Assembly (NCBI RefSeq): GCF_019880385.1
Contig: NZ_CP082273.1
Span: 3,410,001 to 3,474,000, forward strand
Direction: 5' to 3'
Origin: Nocardioides coralli
Lineage (GTDB): Bacteria; Actinomycetota; Actinomycetes; Propionibacteriales; Nocardioidaceae
Length of the DNA: 64,000 nucleotides
Shown here: positions 1 to 8,624 of the stretch, piece by piece
Position numbering within the stretch: position 1 is the first letter of the stretch
Layout of the letters: each line of letters starts with the position of its first letter
Notes under the pieces: generated by a model
The model's input: only the letters and a program-made list of their open reading frames with translations
What the model was told of the DNA's origin: nothing
The model's database searches: none
Position numbers and translations under genes: made by a program

Positions 1-2
1 CG

Positions 3-2102
3 ATGGCCGACAAGGGGACGCAGCGCAGACCAGCCGGGCAGGACCTCGAGGCGAGCAGCCCGGACCGGATCAGGAACGTGGTCCTGGTCGGGCCCGGCGG
101 CTCCGGCAAGACCACCCTGGTCGAGACGCTGCTCGCCACCGCCGGAGCCATCTCCCGCGCGGGCTCGGTCACCGACGGGACCACCGTCAGCGACCACGAC
201 CCCGGCGAACGGACCCACGGGCGGTCCCACTCCCTCTCCGTCGCGCCGCTGGTCCACGAGGACACCAAGATCAACCTCGTCGACACCCCCGGCTACGCCG
301 ACTTCGTGGGTGAGCTGCGGGCGGGGCTGCGGGCCGCCGACTGCGCGCTGTTCGTCATCGCCGCCAACGAGGGCGTCGACGAGGGCACCCGGACGCTCTG
401 GCGCGAGTGTGCCGAGGTGGGCATGCCGCGGGCGGTGGTGATCACCAAGCTCGACCAGGCCCGGGCCGACTACGACGGGGTGCTGGCGCAGGCCCAGGCA
501 GCCTTCGGCGACCAGGTCAAGCCGCTCTACGTACCGGTCCGCTCGGGCGGCGAGGTCACCGGGCTGGTGGGCCTGCTCGACCCGGTCGACGACGAGCTGG
601 CCGCGCTCCGGGGCGACCTCATCGAGGGGATCATCGAGGAGTCCGAGGACGAGACCCTCATGGACCGCTACCTCGGCGGCGAGGAGATCGACTCCAAGGT
701 GCTCGTCGACGACCTGGAGACGGCCGTCGCACGGGCCACCTTCTTCCCCGTCGTCCCCGCCTGCTCCGTGACGGGCGTGGGTGCGACCGAGCTGCTCGAC
801 CTCGCCGTGCGCGGGTTCCCCTCGCCGGCCGAGCACCCCTCCCCCGAGGTCTACACGCCGGCGGGCAAGCAGGGGGCCGACATCACCTGCGACCCGACCG
901 GACCGCTGGTGGCCGAGGTCGTCAAGACGACCAGCGACCCCTACGTCGGGCGGCTGAGCCTGGTGCGGGTGTTCAGCGGGACCCTGCTGCCCGACGCGCC
1001 GGTCCACGTCTCGGGCCACTTCACCTCCTTCTTCGGTGACGAGGCCGGCCACCCCGACCACGACGAGGACGAGAAGATCGGCGCGCTGTCCCACGTGTTC
1101 GGCAAGCACCTCGAGCCCGCCTCCAAGGTGGTGGCGGGGGACATCTGCGCCATCGGCCGGCTCACCCGCGCCGAGACCGGTGACACCCTGTCGCGCACCG
1201 AGGACCCGGTGGTCCTCAAGCCCTGGCACCTGCCCGAGCCGCTGCTGCCGGTGGCGATCGTCGCCCGCACCAAGTCCGACGAGGACAAGCTCTCCCAGTC
1301 CCTGGGCCGGGTGGCCGCCGAGGACCCCAGCCTGCGGGTGGAGAACAACGGCGAGACCCACCAGCTGGTGCTGTGGTGCATGGGCGAGGCACACGCCGAC
1401 GTCACCCTCGAGCGGCTCGCGGAGCGCTATGGCGTCCACGTCGACCAGGTCCCGTTCGTGGTGTCGCTGCGCGAGACCTTCGGCGGGTCCGCGGCCGGCA
1501 AGGGCCGCCACGTCAAGCAGTCCGGCGGCCACGGGCAGTACGCCGTCTGCGACATCACGGTCGAGCCGCTGCCCGAGGGTGCTGGGTTCGAGTTCGTCGA
1601 CAAGGTGGTCGGCGGCGCCGTTCCCCGCAACTTCATCCCCAGCGTCGAGAAGGGGGTGCGGGCCCAGATGGAACGCGGCGTCAGGGCCGGCTACCCCGTC
1701 GTGGACCTGCGGGTGACCCTGACCGACGGCAAGGCCCACAGCGTCGACTCCTCCGACATGGCCTTCCAGACCGCCGGGGCACTGGCGCTCCGGGAGGCCG
1801 CCGCGGCCACCTCGGTGACGATGCTCGAGCCGTTCGACACCGTCGAGGTCGTGGTGCCGGACGACCACATCGGCGGGGTGATGAGCGACCTGTCCTCCCG
1901 GCGGGCCCGCGTGCTCGGCACCGACAAGGTCGGCGAGGACCGGACGCTGGTGCGCGCGGAGGTGCCGCAGACCGAGCTGGTCCGCTACGCGATCGACCTG
2001 CGGTCGGCCACGCGCGGCTCCGGCACCTTCACCCGCAGCTTCGCCCACTACGAGCCGATGCCCGAGGACGTCGCCCGCACCGTCGAGCCCCGCGACCGCT
2101 GA
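3..2102 (+). CDS. Elongation factor G-like GTPase (EF-G2 type)
   Basis: Five-domain translation GTPase of 699 residues, the usual EF-G length. The P-loop reads GPGGSGKTT (residues 30-38) and switch II contains VDTPGYADF. The guanine-specificity motif is TKLD in place of canonical NKxD. The P-loop also differs from the AHIDAGKTT of true EF-G, so this is the paralogous EF-G-like family (often called FusA2 or EF-G2) and not the housekeeping factor. Members of the family are thought to act on ribosomes or in stress, but the role is not settled. The ATG lies two bases into the window, so no ribosome-binding site can be checked and a start further upstream cannot be excluded. The stop is convergent with the next gene. 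Confidence 0.9.
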   Translation: MADKGTQRRPAGQDLEASSPDRIRNVVLVGPGGSGKTTLVETLLATAGAISRAGSVTDGTTVSDHDPGERTHGRSHSLSVAPLVHEDTKINLVDTPGYADFVGELRAGLRAADCALFVIAANEGVDEGTRTLWRECAEVGMPRAVVITKLDQARADYDGVLAQAQAAFGDQVKPLYVPVRSGGEVTGLVGLLDPVDDELAALRGDLIEGIIEESEDETLMDRYLGGEEIDSKVLVDDLETAVARATFFPVVPACSVTGVGATELLDLAVRGFPSPAEHPSPEVYTPAGKQGADITCDPTGPLVAEVVKTTSDPYVGRLSLVRVFSGTLLPDAPVHVSGHFTSFFGDEAGHPDHDEDEKIGALSHVFGKHLEPASKVVAGDICAIGRLTRAETGDTLSRTEDPVVLKPWHLPEPLLPVAIVARTKSDEDKLSQSLGRVAAEDPSLRVENNGETHQLVLWCMGEAHADVTLERLAERYGVHVDQVPFVVSLRETFGGSAAGKGRHVKQSGGHGQYAVCDITVEPLPEGAGFEFVDKVVGGAVPRNFIPSVEKGVRAQMERGVRAGYPVVDLRVTLTDGKAHSVDSSDMAFQTAGALALREAAAATSVTMLEPFDTVEVVVPDDHIGGVMSDLSSRRARVLGTDKVGEDRTLVRAEVPQTELVRYAIDLRSATRGSGTFTRSFAHYEPMPEDVARTVEPRDR

Positions 2103-2133
2103 CCCCGGCCGATCCCACGGCGCGGATCAGCGG
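2096..2133. terminator. Candidate bidirectional terminator between convergent genes
   Basis: Seven-base arms CCGCTGA (2096-2102) and TCAGCGG (2127-2133) are perfect complements and each contains the stop codon of one of the two convergent genes. A weaker inner GCCG/CGGC pairing sits in the 24-base loop. There is no T tract, as is common in high-GC actinobacteria, so function is inferred from position and symmetry only. Confidence 0.4.
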
Positions 2134-4001
2134 CTGCGGAGGAACGCCTCCAGGACGGGCCCGGCGGTGCTCGAGCCCGAGGGGCCGGTCTCGACGAACA
2201 CCGCCACGGCCAGGTCGCCCTGGGCGCCGATCATCCAGGCGTGAGTCCGCAGCGCGCCACCGTCGGCGACGTACTCGGCCGTCCCGGTCTTCGCGAGCAC
2301 CGGTGGTCCGGGCACGTCGGCGAGCAGGCTGCCGCTGCCACCGGTGACGACGCCGCGGAGCATCTCCTGCAGCGCGGCGGCCTCGGCCCGGGTGAGGGGC
2401 GGTACCTCGGCCTGCGCGACCTCGTGGTCGCGGACCAGTGAGGGCAGCACGGTCCGGCGCGCCTGGACCGAGGCGATCACGGAGGCCATCGCCATCGGTG
2501 AGGCGAGCACCTTGCCCTGGCCGATCAGGTTGGCGGCGGCCTCGGTCTCGCCCGACGCCGGCGTGACCGCACCGAAGTACGCCGGGAAGCCGAGGTCGTG
2601 GTCGACGCCCATCCCCAGCGAGGCGGCGGCGTCGACGAGGTCGCGGCGACCCAGCCGCTCGCGCTCGGCGATGAAGGCGGTGTTGCAGGAGCTGGCCAGC
2701 GCCCTGCGCAGCGGGATCCGCCCGAGGTCGCCGGGCGGGTAGTCGTCGTAGTTCTCGAAGCGCTTGCCGTCGACGACCACCGCACCGGTGCACGGCACGA
2801 CGGTCTCGGGGCCTGCACCTGCTCGCAGCAGCGCGAGCGTGCTGACCGCCTTGAAGGTGGAGCCCGGCGGCGCCTGGCCGAAGGTGGCCAGGTTGTAGCC
2901 CCCCGTGCCGGGCCCGTTGGCGGCGGCGAGGATCGCCCCGCTCGACGGCTTGATCGCCACCAGGGCGCTGGCGGGGCCGACGTCGGCGAGCAGCCGCTCG
3001 GCGGTCTGCTGCAGCCCGGCGTCGAGGGTCAGCCGGAGCGGCCGACCGGGCGTGGCGTCCTGCCGGAACAGCTCCTTCTCCTGGCCGTCCGATGCCACCC
3101 GCGCGACGACGACGCCGGGGGTTCCGACGAGCTGCTCGTCGTAGCGCAGCTGCAGGCCCGACAACCCGACCTGCTGACCGGGGGCGTAGCGGTCCGGGTC
3201 CTCCTCGATCATCTCGGCCGTGGGCTCGCCGACGGTCCCGAGGATCGGGGCGGCGAACTCCCGCGTCTGTGCCAGCGGCAGGTCGGTCCGAACCGCCAGC
3301 GCACCCGGGATCTGCTGGTAGCGGGCCCCGACCTCGACGGGGATGTCGGCGCGGCGGAGCACCAGCGCCTCGACGAACGCCTGGTCACCGGCCTGCTTCA
3401 CGCGCCGGGCGTACGGCGCCGGGTCGATGTCGAGCAGGACGGCCAGCTCGCGGGCGGACACCACCGCACGCCGGGCCGGCACCGCGGTCTTGTCGATCCC
3501 GAAGCGGGTCACCGGCCGCTCCGTGACCAGGGGCCGGCCGCCCGCGCCGATGATGTCGCCGCGCTCGGCGCGGAGGGCTGTCTGCTCGAGCACACCGCCC
3601 TCGCGCAGCGAGGGCTCGACCACGGCGGGGTCCCACTCGACCCGCCAGGCGTCCTCGACCAGCGTCAGCCTGGCCTCACTGGTGTAGCTCCACTCCTGCT
3701 CGGACACGGGCCAGGTCCACCCGAGCGTGGCCGTGGCCGCCTCACCCGACTCGCCCTCGACGACCTGCTGCACCGAGACGCTCGGCTCGATCTCGCCCAG
3801 GCCCTCGACGATGCCGGCGAGCTCCTCGGTCGGGTCGGCGGCATCGACGAAGACGACCTCCGCGAGGTCGCCCTCCTGCAGGCCGGACGCCAGTCGCTCG
3901 GCCACCGGCTCCGGGTCGGGTCCGGTGACGCCCTCGAGACCGGAGCAGGAGGTGGCCGCGAGCAGCAGGCCGGTGGCGGCGACGACGAGGGTCCGAGACA
4001 C
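2127..4001 (-). CDS. Penicillin-binding protein, class B lipoprotein transpeptidase
   Basis: Peptidoglycan DD-transpeptidase of 624 residues acting outside the membrane. The N-terminus is a lipoprotein-like signal with Cys19 following LLLAATS. An NTF2-like (MecR1-type) domain covers about residues 30-145 and a PBP dimerisation domain follows. The transpeptidase domain has its nucleophile Ser381 in STFK, Ser438 in SCN and Lys571 in KTGT, so all three penicilloyl-serine motifs are intact. The domain order matches the PBP2a/PbpA-like group found in actinobacteria, where such proteins can be low-affinity PBPs. The start is a GTG at 4001 with AAAGGGG close upstream. It is transcribed towards the EF-G-like gene, and a 49-base gap separates it from the membrane-protein gene upstream on the same strand. 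Confidence 0.9.
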   Translation of the reverse strand: MSRTLVVAATGLLLAATSCSGLEGVTGPDPEPVAERLASGLQEGDLAEVVFVDAADPTEELAGIVEGLGEIEPSVSVQQVVEGESGEAATATLGWTWPVSEQEWSYTSEARLTLVEDAWRVEWDPAVVEPSLREGGVLEQTALRAERGDIIGAGGRPLVTERPVTRFGIDKTAVPARRAVVSARELAVLLDIDPAPYARRVKQAGDQAFVEALVLRRADIPVEVGARYQQIPGALAVRTDLPLAQTREFAAPILGTVGEPTAEMIEEDPDRYAPGQQVGLSGLQLRYDEQLVGTPGVVVARVASDGQEKELFRQDATPGRPLRLTLDAGLQQTAERLLADVGPASALVAIKPSSGAILAAANGPGTGGYNLATFGQAPPGSTFKAVSTLALLRAGAGPETVVPCTGAVVVDGKRFENYDDYPPGDLGRIPLRRALASSCNTAFIAERERLGRRDLVDAAASLGMGVDHDLGFPAYFGAVTPASGETEAAANLIGQGKVLASPMAMASVIASVQARRTVLPSLVRDHEVAQAEVPPLTRAEAAALQEMLRGVVTGGSGSLLADVPGPPVLAKTGTAEYVADGGALRTHAWMIGAQGDLAVAVFVETGPSGSSTAGPVLEAFLRSR

Positions 4002-4050
4002 GACCCCTTTCTACCCAACCAGGGCGGGGGCCGCGCCTACTGCGGGCGGG

Positions 4051-4686
4051 TCAGGCGCCGAGTCCGGCCTTGTCGACCTGACGGTGGAACCGCATCCCGG
4101 CCAGGCCGCCGAGCATCGCGCCCACCAGGCTGACGACGAGCACGAGGACCAGGGCGATCAAGCCACCGGTGGTCAGGTCGCCCTCGCCGACGGGGATCCG
4201 CGGGAAGCTGTCGACGTCGCCGAGCACGTTGTACTCGTCTCCGGCGATCCACACGAGAGCGGCCACGACGACGGCGACGACGATGGCCCACACCCACACG
4301 GCGATGCCCTGCTTGATGCCGTCGAAGCGCGACATCCGGCCCGCGACGTAGCCGCCGCTGTAGTAGGCCACGAACAGGATGAGCAGCAGCACGATGCCGC
4401 CGACCAACCCGATCGTCTCCACCTCCGCGCCGACGGCGTCGACCGCCTCCCCGGCGGACTCGTTGCCGGTGGCGACGCCCACCGCGGTGCCGGCAGCCGT
4501 GGCCAGCGCCGTGAGCAGCACCGCCATGCCGGTGGCGGTCAGCCAACCGAAGAAGGCGGCACCCACCTTGACCCCGCCGTGCTCCTCACGCTCGCGGGCC
4601 ACCACCTCGCGGCGGTCCTCGTGGACCACCTGGCGGGCGTGCGCCGGCGTGGGCTTCTCCGGACTCTCGTCCTGCTTGTCGGTCAT
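4051..4686 (-). CDS. Four-helix membrane protein, YrzE-like
   Basis: A 211-residue protein with a charged, Glu/Arg-rich cytoplasmic N-terminus (about residues 1-38) followed by four hydrophobic segments near residues 42-66, 92-114, 122-146 and 170-195. It resembles uncharacterised YrzE/TIGR04086-type membrane proteins, but I see no catalytic motif and do not assign a function. ATG at 4686 is preceded by AAGGGGTGA as ribosome-binding site. It is separated from the PBP gene downstream by 49 bases and could be co-transcribed with it. The upstream side is a divergent promoter region shared with the YceI gene. Confidence 0.75.
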   Translation of the reverse strand: MTDKQDESPEKPTPAHARQVVHEDRREVVAREREEHGGVKVGAAFFGWLTATGMAVLLTALATAAGTAVGVATGNESAGEAVDAVGAEVETIGLVGGIVLLLILFVAYYSGGYVAGRMSRFDGIKQGIAVWVWAIVVAVVVAALVWIAGDEYNVLGDVDSFPRIPVGEGDLTTGGLIALVLVLVVSLVGAMLGGLAGMRFHRQVDKAGLGA

Positions 4687-4771
4687 GACTCACCCCTTCT
4701 CGCCGGGGCTGGTACCCGCGCGGCGACCCGGTCAAACCACGCGGGAATAGCCCGCGTGACCCGGCGGTTCA

Positions 4772-4793
4772 TGTAGTCAAGTGTTCAACTACA
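4772..4793. promoter_or_regulatory. Candidate operator upstream of the YceI gene
   Basis: Perfect 6-bp inverted repeat TGTAGT (4772-4777) and ACTACA (4788-4793), ten bases apart (two helical turns including the arms), with one further symmetric A/T pair inside. It lies immediately upstream of GAGGAG, the ribosome-binding site of the YceI gene, in a locally AT-richer stretch. The size and symmetry fit a dimeric winged-helix repressor such as a MarR-family protein. No regulator gene is adjacent, so the identity of the binder is inference. Confidence 0.5.
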
Positions 4794-4811
4794 CCCCCAC
4801 GAGGAGACCCC

Positions 4812-5363
4812 ATGAGCACCACGACCCTCACCGACGTCACCGGCGACTACGCTCTCGACGCCTCCCACTCGCGGCTGGGCTTCAGCGCCCGCCACGCCAT
4901 GGTCACCAAGGTCCGCGGGCACTTCGCGGACTTCGAGGCCACGGCTCACGTCGACGGCGAGAACCCCTCCGCCTCCACCGTCGAGGTGACCATCCAGGCG
5001 GCCTCGGTCACCACCGGCAGCCCGGACCGCGACGCGCACCTGCGCTCCGGCGACTTCTTCGACGTCGAGCAGTACCCCACCTGGACCTTCCGCTCCACCG
5101 ACGTCGCGCGCGACGGGGCCACCTGGCACGTCACCGGTGACCTCACCATCAAGGACGTCACCCGCCCGGTCACCATCGAGTTCGAGGAGACCGGCGCCGC
5201 CACGGACCCGTTCGGCAACGCCCGGATCGGCTTCGAGGGCGAGGTCACCGTCAACCGCAAGGACTGGGGCCTGACCTGGAACGCCGCCCTCGAGACCGGC
5301 GGGGTCCTGGTCTCGGAGAAGGTCAAGCTCGAGTTCGACATCTCCGCGATCCGCAGCGCCTGA
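4812..5363 (+). CDS. YceI family protein
   Basis: A 183-residue lipocalin-like YceI protein. Family hallmarks are visible: GDYALDASHSRLGFSARHAMVTK at the N-terminus (read in two overlapping pieces as DASHSRLGF and ARHAMVTK), then VRGHFADFEA and later KDVTRPVTIEFE and NRKDWGLTWN. YceI proteins form a beta-barrel that binds long isoprenoid or fatty-amide ligands; some are periplasmic, but this one has no signal peptide and should be cytoplasmic, as is typical for actinobacterial members. ATG 4812 follows GAGGAG at 4801-4806. It is monocistronic, with a palindromic operator upstream and a strong hairpin terminator downstream. Confidence 0.92.
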   Translation: MSTTTLTDVTGDYALDASHSRLGFSARHAMVTKVRGHFADFEATAHVDGENPSASTVEVTIQAASVTTGSPDRDAHLRSGDFFDVEQYPTWTFRSTDVARDGATWHVTGDLTIKDVTRPVTIEFEETGAATDPFGNARIGFEGEVTVNRKDWGLTWNAALETGGVLVSEKVKLEFDISAIRSA

Positions 5364-5381
5364 CCCTCCGGCGATCCCCCG

Positions 5382-5420
5382 CGACAACGGCCCCGACTGG
5401 TCTGGTCGGGGCCTTTGTCG
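5382..5420 (+). terminator. Rho-independent-type terminator after YceI gene
   Basis: Stem GGCCCCGAC (5389-5397) pairs perfectly with GTCGGGGCC (5405-5413) around a 7-base loop, extended by CGACAA/TTGTCG outside. The right arm is followed by TTTG. It lies 20 bases after the YceI stop codon. Confidence 0.8.
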
Positions 5421-5479
5421 TGCCACCGGGGTCTGGTAGCAACGAGGGGGGATCGGCCTGGACCAGGAAGCCGGACACC

Positions 5480-6418
5480 ATGCCGCCACGACACCTGCCA
5501 CAGCTCGACGGGCAGCCCTTCGTCACCGACGCCGGGCTCGAGACCGAGCTGATCTTCGACCACGGGATCGACCTGCCCGACTTCGCCGCCTTCCCCCTCG
5601 TGGAGGACGCCCCGGCAGTGCTGCGGACCTACTACGAGGCCTACGCCGGCCTCGCTCTCAGGTCCGGGGTGGGGCTGCTGCTCGAGACCCCGACCTGGCG
5701 GGCCAGCGCCGACTGGGGCGACCGGCTCGGCTGGTCCGCTGCCGCACTCGACAGCGTCAACCGCGAGGCGGTCAGGCTGCTGCGGGAGGTGGTGGACGCA
5801 CATCCCGAGATCTGGGCGACGCTCGTCAGCGGGCAGCTGGGACCGCGCGGGGACGGCTACCACCCCGACCACCAGCCGACGGCCGACGAGGCGGCGGCGT
5901 ACCACCGGCCGCAGATCGCCTCACTGGCCGGAGGCGGGGCCGACATGGTCCACGCCCTCACGCTCACGGGGACCGGCGAGGCCGCGGGAGTGGTCCAGGC
6001 AGCCCGCGACGTCGGCGTGGCGGTCGCGGTCTCCTTCACCGTGGAGACCGACGGCCGGCTTCCGGACGGGACCACGCTCGCCGACGCGGTCGCGACCCTC
6101 GATGACACGGCGGCGCCCGACTACGTCGGCATCAACTGCGCCCATCCCGACCACATCGCCCCCGCGCTCGCACTGGAGGGCTCCTGGCGGGAGCGTGTCG
6201 TCGCCGTGCGCGCCAACGCCTCCACGAGGTCGCACGCCGAGCTCGACGATGCCACCGAGCTCGACGCCGGCGACCCGACCCGCTTCGGGGCGGCCCACCT
6301 GCCCCTGGGCGAGGCACTGCCGCGACTCACCGTGCTCGGTGGCTGCTGCGGCACCGACATCCGGCACGTCTCCTCGATCTGGGAGACCTGGTCGGCCCGC
6401 CCGCCGGTGGCCGTCTGA
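5480..6418 (+). CDS. Homocysteine S-methyltransferase family protein
   Basis: A 312-residue TIM-barrel enzyme that would transfer a methyl group from S-methylmethionine (or a related donor) to homocysteine to give methionine. The zinc-binding motif GGCCGTD is at the C-terminus, and the third zinc-ligand region is GINCAHPDHI. The N-terminal DAGLETELIF matches the family's D-G/A-T-E loop. I chose ATG 5480 because AGGAAG lies 9 bases upstream; a longer reading from GTG 5420 would begin inside the preceding terminator. Some relatives act on other thiols or selenols, so the methyl acceptor is not proved. Confidence 0.85.
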   Translation: MPPRHLPQLDGQPFVTDAGLETELIFDHGIDLPDFAAFPLVEDAPAVLRTYYEAYAGLALRSGVGLLLETPTWRASADWGDRLGWSAAALDSVNREAVRLLREVVDAHPEIWATLVSGQLGPRGDGYHPDHQPTADEAAAYHRPQIASLAGGGADMVHALTLTGTGEAAGVVQAARDVGVAVAVSFTVETDGRLPDGTTLADAVATLDDTAAPDYVGINCAHPDHIAPALALEGSWRERVVAVRANASTRSHAELDDATELDAGDPTRFGAAHLPLGEALPRLTVLGGCCGTDIRHVSSIWETWSARPPVAV

Positions 6419-6484
6419 GTGGCGGCCACCGGCAGGACGAATATCGGTGGCCGGACGACCCGCCCCCCTGCCACGCTGGGCGTC

Positions 6485-7396
6485 ATGGAGCTTCCCGCCG
6501 GCCTGACCTCCCGGCCACTGCAGCTGAGCGACGCCCGCGCCGTCTACGAGGTGATGGCCGCTGAGGAGCTGGCTGACGTGGGGTCGGTCGAGATCGAGGA
6601 GGCCGACGTCGTCGGCGACTGGGCGCGTCCCAGCTTCGACGTCGCTGCCTCCACCGTCGGCGTCTTCGACGGCGACCGGCTCGTCGCCTACGCCGAGGTG
6701 TCCGGCGACGACCGCGGCGACGCGGCCGTGCACCCCGACCACCGCGGCCGGGGCATCGGCACCGCCCTGGCGCACTGGATGCAGGACGCCGCCCGCCGGC
6801 GCGGGGCACCGCGCGTCGGGATGCCGGTGCCAGAGGGCTCGGCCGGCGACCGGCTGCTGGAGTCGCTGGGCTACCACGTGCGCTGGACCAGCTGGGTGCT
6901 CAAGCTCCCCGAGGGCGCCACGATCGTGGACCGGCCGCTGCCGGAGGGGTACGCCGTGCGGGCCGCCGAGACCACGGAGTACCGCGCCGTGCACACGGTG
7001 CTCGAGGACGCGTTCCTGGAGTGGTCGGAGCGCGAGCGCGAGACCTACGAGGACTTCCAGGCCAGTCTCGTGGAACGTCCCGGCTTCGAGCCGTGGCAGC
7101 TGCGGGTCGTCACCGACCCCGACGGCGAGGTCGTGGGCGCCGCGTGCGTGCAGATGGCGCGCTCCGACGACTCCCTGCCGCCGGAGGCCTACGTGGCCCG
7201 CCTGGCCGTCCGCCGCGACCAGCGCAACCGTGGCCTCGCGCAGGCGCTCATGGTCGACTCGTTCCGGGTGGGCCGCGACCACGGCGCCGAGTCGTCCTGC
7301 CTCGCCACCGACTCGCGCACCGGCGCCCTCGGGCTCTACGAGAAGGTCGGCATGCGCGTCACCTCGGTCTGGGTCAACCGCGCGATCGAGCTCTGA
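6485..7396 (+). CDS. Tandem GNAT-domain N-acetyltransferase
   Basis: A 303-residue protein with two GNAT folds. The first (about residues 1-140) has the acetyl-CoA loop HPDHRGRGIGTAL. The second (about 150-303) has AVRRDQRNRGLAQALM and the C-terminal LGLYEKVGMR. Tandem GNATs of this size are common in actinobacteria and include aminoglycoside- and mycothiol-type acetyltransferases, but I see nothing that fixes the acceptor. ATG 6485 is preferred to GTG 6419, which directly abuts the previous stop. A CACGCT hexamer seven bases upstream suggests leaderless transcription. Confidence 0.8.
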   Translation: MELPAGLTSRPLQLSDARAVYEVMAAEELADVGSVEIEEADVVGDWARPSFDVAASTVGVFDGDRLVAYAEVSGDDRGDAAVHPDHRGRGIGTALAHWMQDAARRRGAPRVGMPVPEGSAGDRLLESLGYHVRWTSWVLKLPEGATIVDRPLPEGYAVRAAETTEYRAVHTVLEDAFLEWSERERETYEDFQASLVERPGFEPWQLRVVTDPDGEVVGAACVQMARSDDSLPPEAYVARLAVRRDQRNRGLAQALMVDSFRVGRDHGAESSCLATDSRTGALGLYEKVGMRVTSVWVNRAIEL

Positions 7397-7398
7397 CC

Positions 7399-7420
7399 GG
7401 GGCCGACCCGTGCCGGCCCC
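7399..7420. terminator. Candidate bidirectional terminator
   Basis: GGGGCCG (7399-7405) and CGGCCCC (7414-7420) form a perfect 7-bp stem with an 8-base loop between the convergent GNAT and DUF1707 genes. It abuts the DUF1707 stop codon. Confidence 0.45.
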
Positions 7421-7836
7421 TAGTGGCGGGAGGTGTGAGGTCCGCGGCCACCACCGCAGGCACCCCGCGACACCAGGAACCAGCCGGCGAGGATGAACAG
7501 CAGGAAGGGCATCCTCGTCACCACCGCGACCGCGACCAGCACGACGGCCAGGGCCACGAGCACCGGCGGGAGCCGCCAGCCAAGAGGTCGCGTCACCGGG
7601 CCCGGCCGGCGGCTCGCCGCGGTGGAGTACGGCGCCCGCGACCCGACCGGCGCGCCCGGCAGGTCGTGGAACACCGGGTCGAGGTCGGAGCGGGTCCGCG
7701 CCTCCCAGATGCGGTCGAGGCGCTCGGAGTACTCGTCGTGGTCGAGCCGGCCTGCGGCGTAGTGCTCGCCGAGCACGCTCTGTGCCCGCTCGCGCTCCGC
7801 GTCGCCGATCCGCATCTCGGGGGCCGGGGCGCTCAT
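7420..7836 (-). CDS. DUF1707 domain membrane protein
   Basis: A 138-residue protein with an N-terminal DUF1707 domain (about residues 8-60: RIGDAERERAQSVLGEHYA, then GRLDHDEYSERLDRIWEA) and two adjoining hydrophobic stretches near residues 95-125. DUF1707 proteins are small actinobacterial proteins of unknown function, often adjacent to regulators or shape and stress genes. Its ATG overlaps the stop of the PadR gene in the tetranucleotide ATGA (7833-7836), so the two are translationally coupled and probably serve one response. Confidence 0.85.
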   Translation of the reverse strand: MSAPAPEMRIGDAERERAQSVLGEHYAAGRLDHDEYSERLDRIWEARTRSDLDPVFHDLPGAPVGSRAPYSTAASRRPGPVTRPLGWRLPPVLVALAVVLVAVAVVTRMPFLLFILAGWFLVSRGACGGGRGPHTSRH

Positions 7837-8453
7837 CGCGGGTCCTCGTCGGCCAGCAGCCCGTAGAGCCTGCGCCGGGTCTCGATCAGCACCGCCACCG
7901 CGTCCTTGCGCTGCTGGTCGGTGCCGGAGGAGATGATCTGCCACGCCGCCGACATCAGCTGCCCGACCTCGGACTTCAGCACCGAGAGGTCCGGGCCCGC
8001 GCCCCCCTCGGGCTCCTCCGCGTCGAAAGGGGCCCAGACCTCCGCGAGCTCCTCGGGGTGCTCGGCGACGTACTGCTCGCCCTCCGGGGTCAGTCGCAGC
8101 GTGCGGCCCTTCTCGCCGTCGGTGGTGACCAGCCCCTCGTCCTCCAGCTGGGCCACGGTCGGGTAGACCGACCCGGGGCTGGGTCGCCACTGGCCGCCGG
8201 TGCGCTCGGCGATCTCCTGGATAACCTGGTAGCCGTTGCGGGGCTGGACCGCCAGCACGTCGAGGATGGCCGCGCGGACGTCGCCGCGCCGCACCTTCGG
8301 CCCGCGCTGCGGCGGCGGCTGGGTCATGCCGAAGAGCCCGGCCAGCCACGGGGGCGGCCCGGTCGTGCGACCACGCGAGGAGCCGCCTCCCCACCCGGCA
8401 CCCCAGCTGCCCCAGTCGCCCTCCCAGCCGCCGTGGCTGCGGTGGTGTCCCAT
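7833..8453 (-). CDS. PadR family transcriptional regulator
   Basis: A 206-residue regulator. After a Gly/Trp-rich N-terminal tail of about 50 residues, the winged helix spans roughly residues 58-135, with the PadR signature RAAILDVLAVQPRNGYQVIQ and the wing region SPGSVYPTVAQLEDEGLVT. A C-terminal helical dimerisation region follows. PadR proteins usually repress their own operon and respond to phenolics, drugs or other small molecules. ATG 8453 follows GGGGAGGA. It heads a two-gene operon with the DUF1707 protein, and the palindromes just upstream are the likely autoregulatory sites. Confidence 0.9.
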   Translation of the reverse strand: MGHHRSHGGWEGDWGSWGAGWGGGSSRGRTTGPPPWLAGLFGMTQPPPQRGPKVRRGDVRAAILDVLAVQPRNGYQVIQEIAERTGGQWRPSPGSVYPTVAQLEDEGLVTTDGEKGRTLRLTPEGEQYVAEHPEELAEVWAPFDAEEPEGGAGPDLSVLKSEVGQLMSAAWQIISSGTDQQRKDAVAVLIETRRRLYGLLADEDPR

Positions 8454-8472
8454 GACGTCCTCCCCTCGCGCG

Positions 8473-8502
8473 TCGGCGACAGTCGCCGATATATCGCGAT
8501 AT
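8473..8502 (-). promoter_or_regulatory. PadR operon operator: two adjacent palindromes
   Basis: The 12-bp perfect palindrome ATATCGCGATAT (8491-8502) is a typical PadR-type operator and overlaps AT-rich promoter sequence (TAATAT and TATAT on the minus strand). Beside it is a second palindrome, eight-base arms TCGGCGAC and GTCGCCGA around one base (8473-8489), inside the leader. Binding by the PadR protein is inferred from position and family. Confidence 0.65.
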
Positions 8503-8624
8503 TACGCCGGGTTCGCGGAGAGTCAAGGGTGGCTGGACGGCACCCCGCACGACACCGGGGACGGCACCGCCGACGGCCACCCCGCACCCTCGTGACCAAG
8601 CCTGCGAGCCGTCGTTGACCACGC

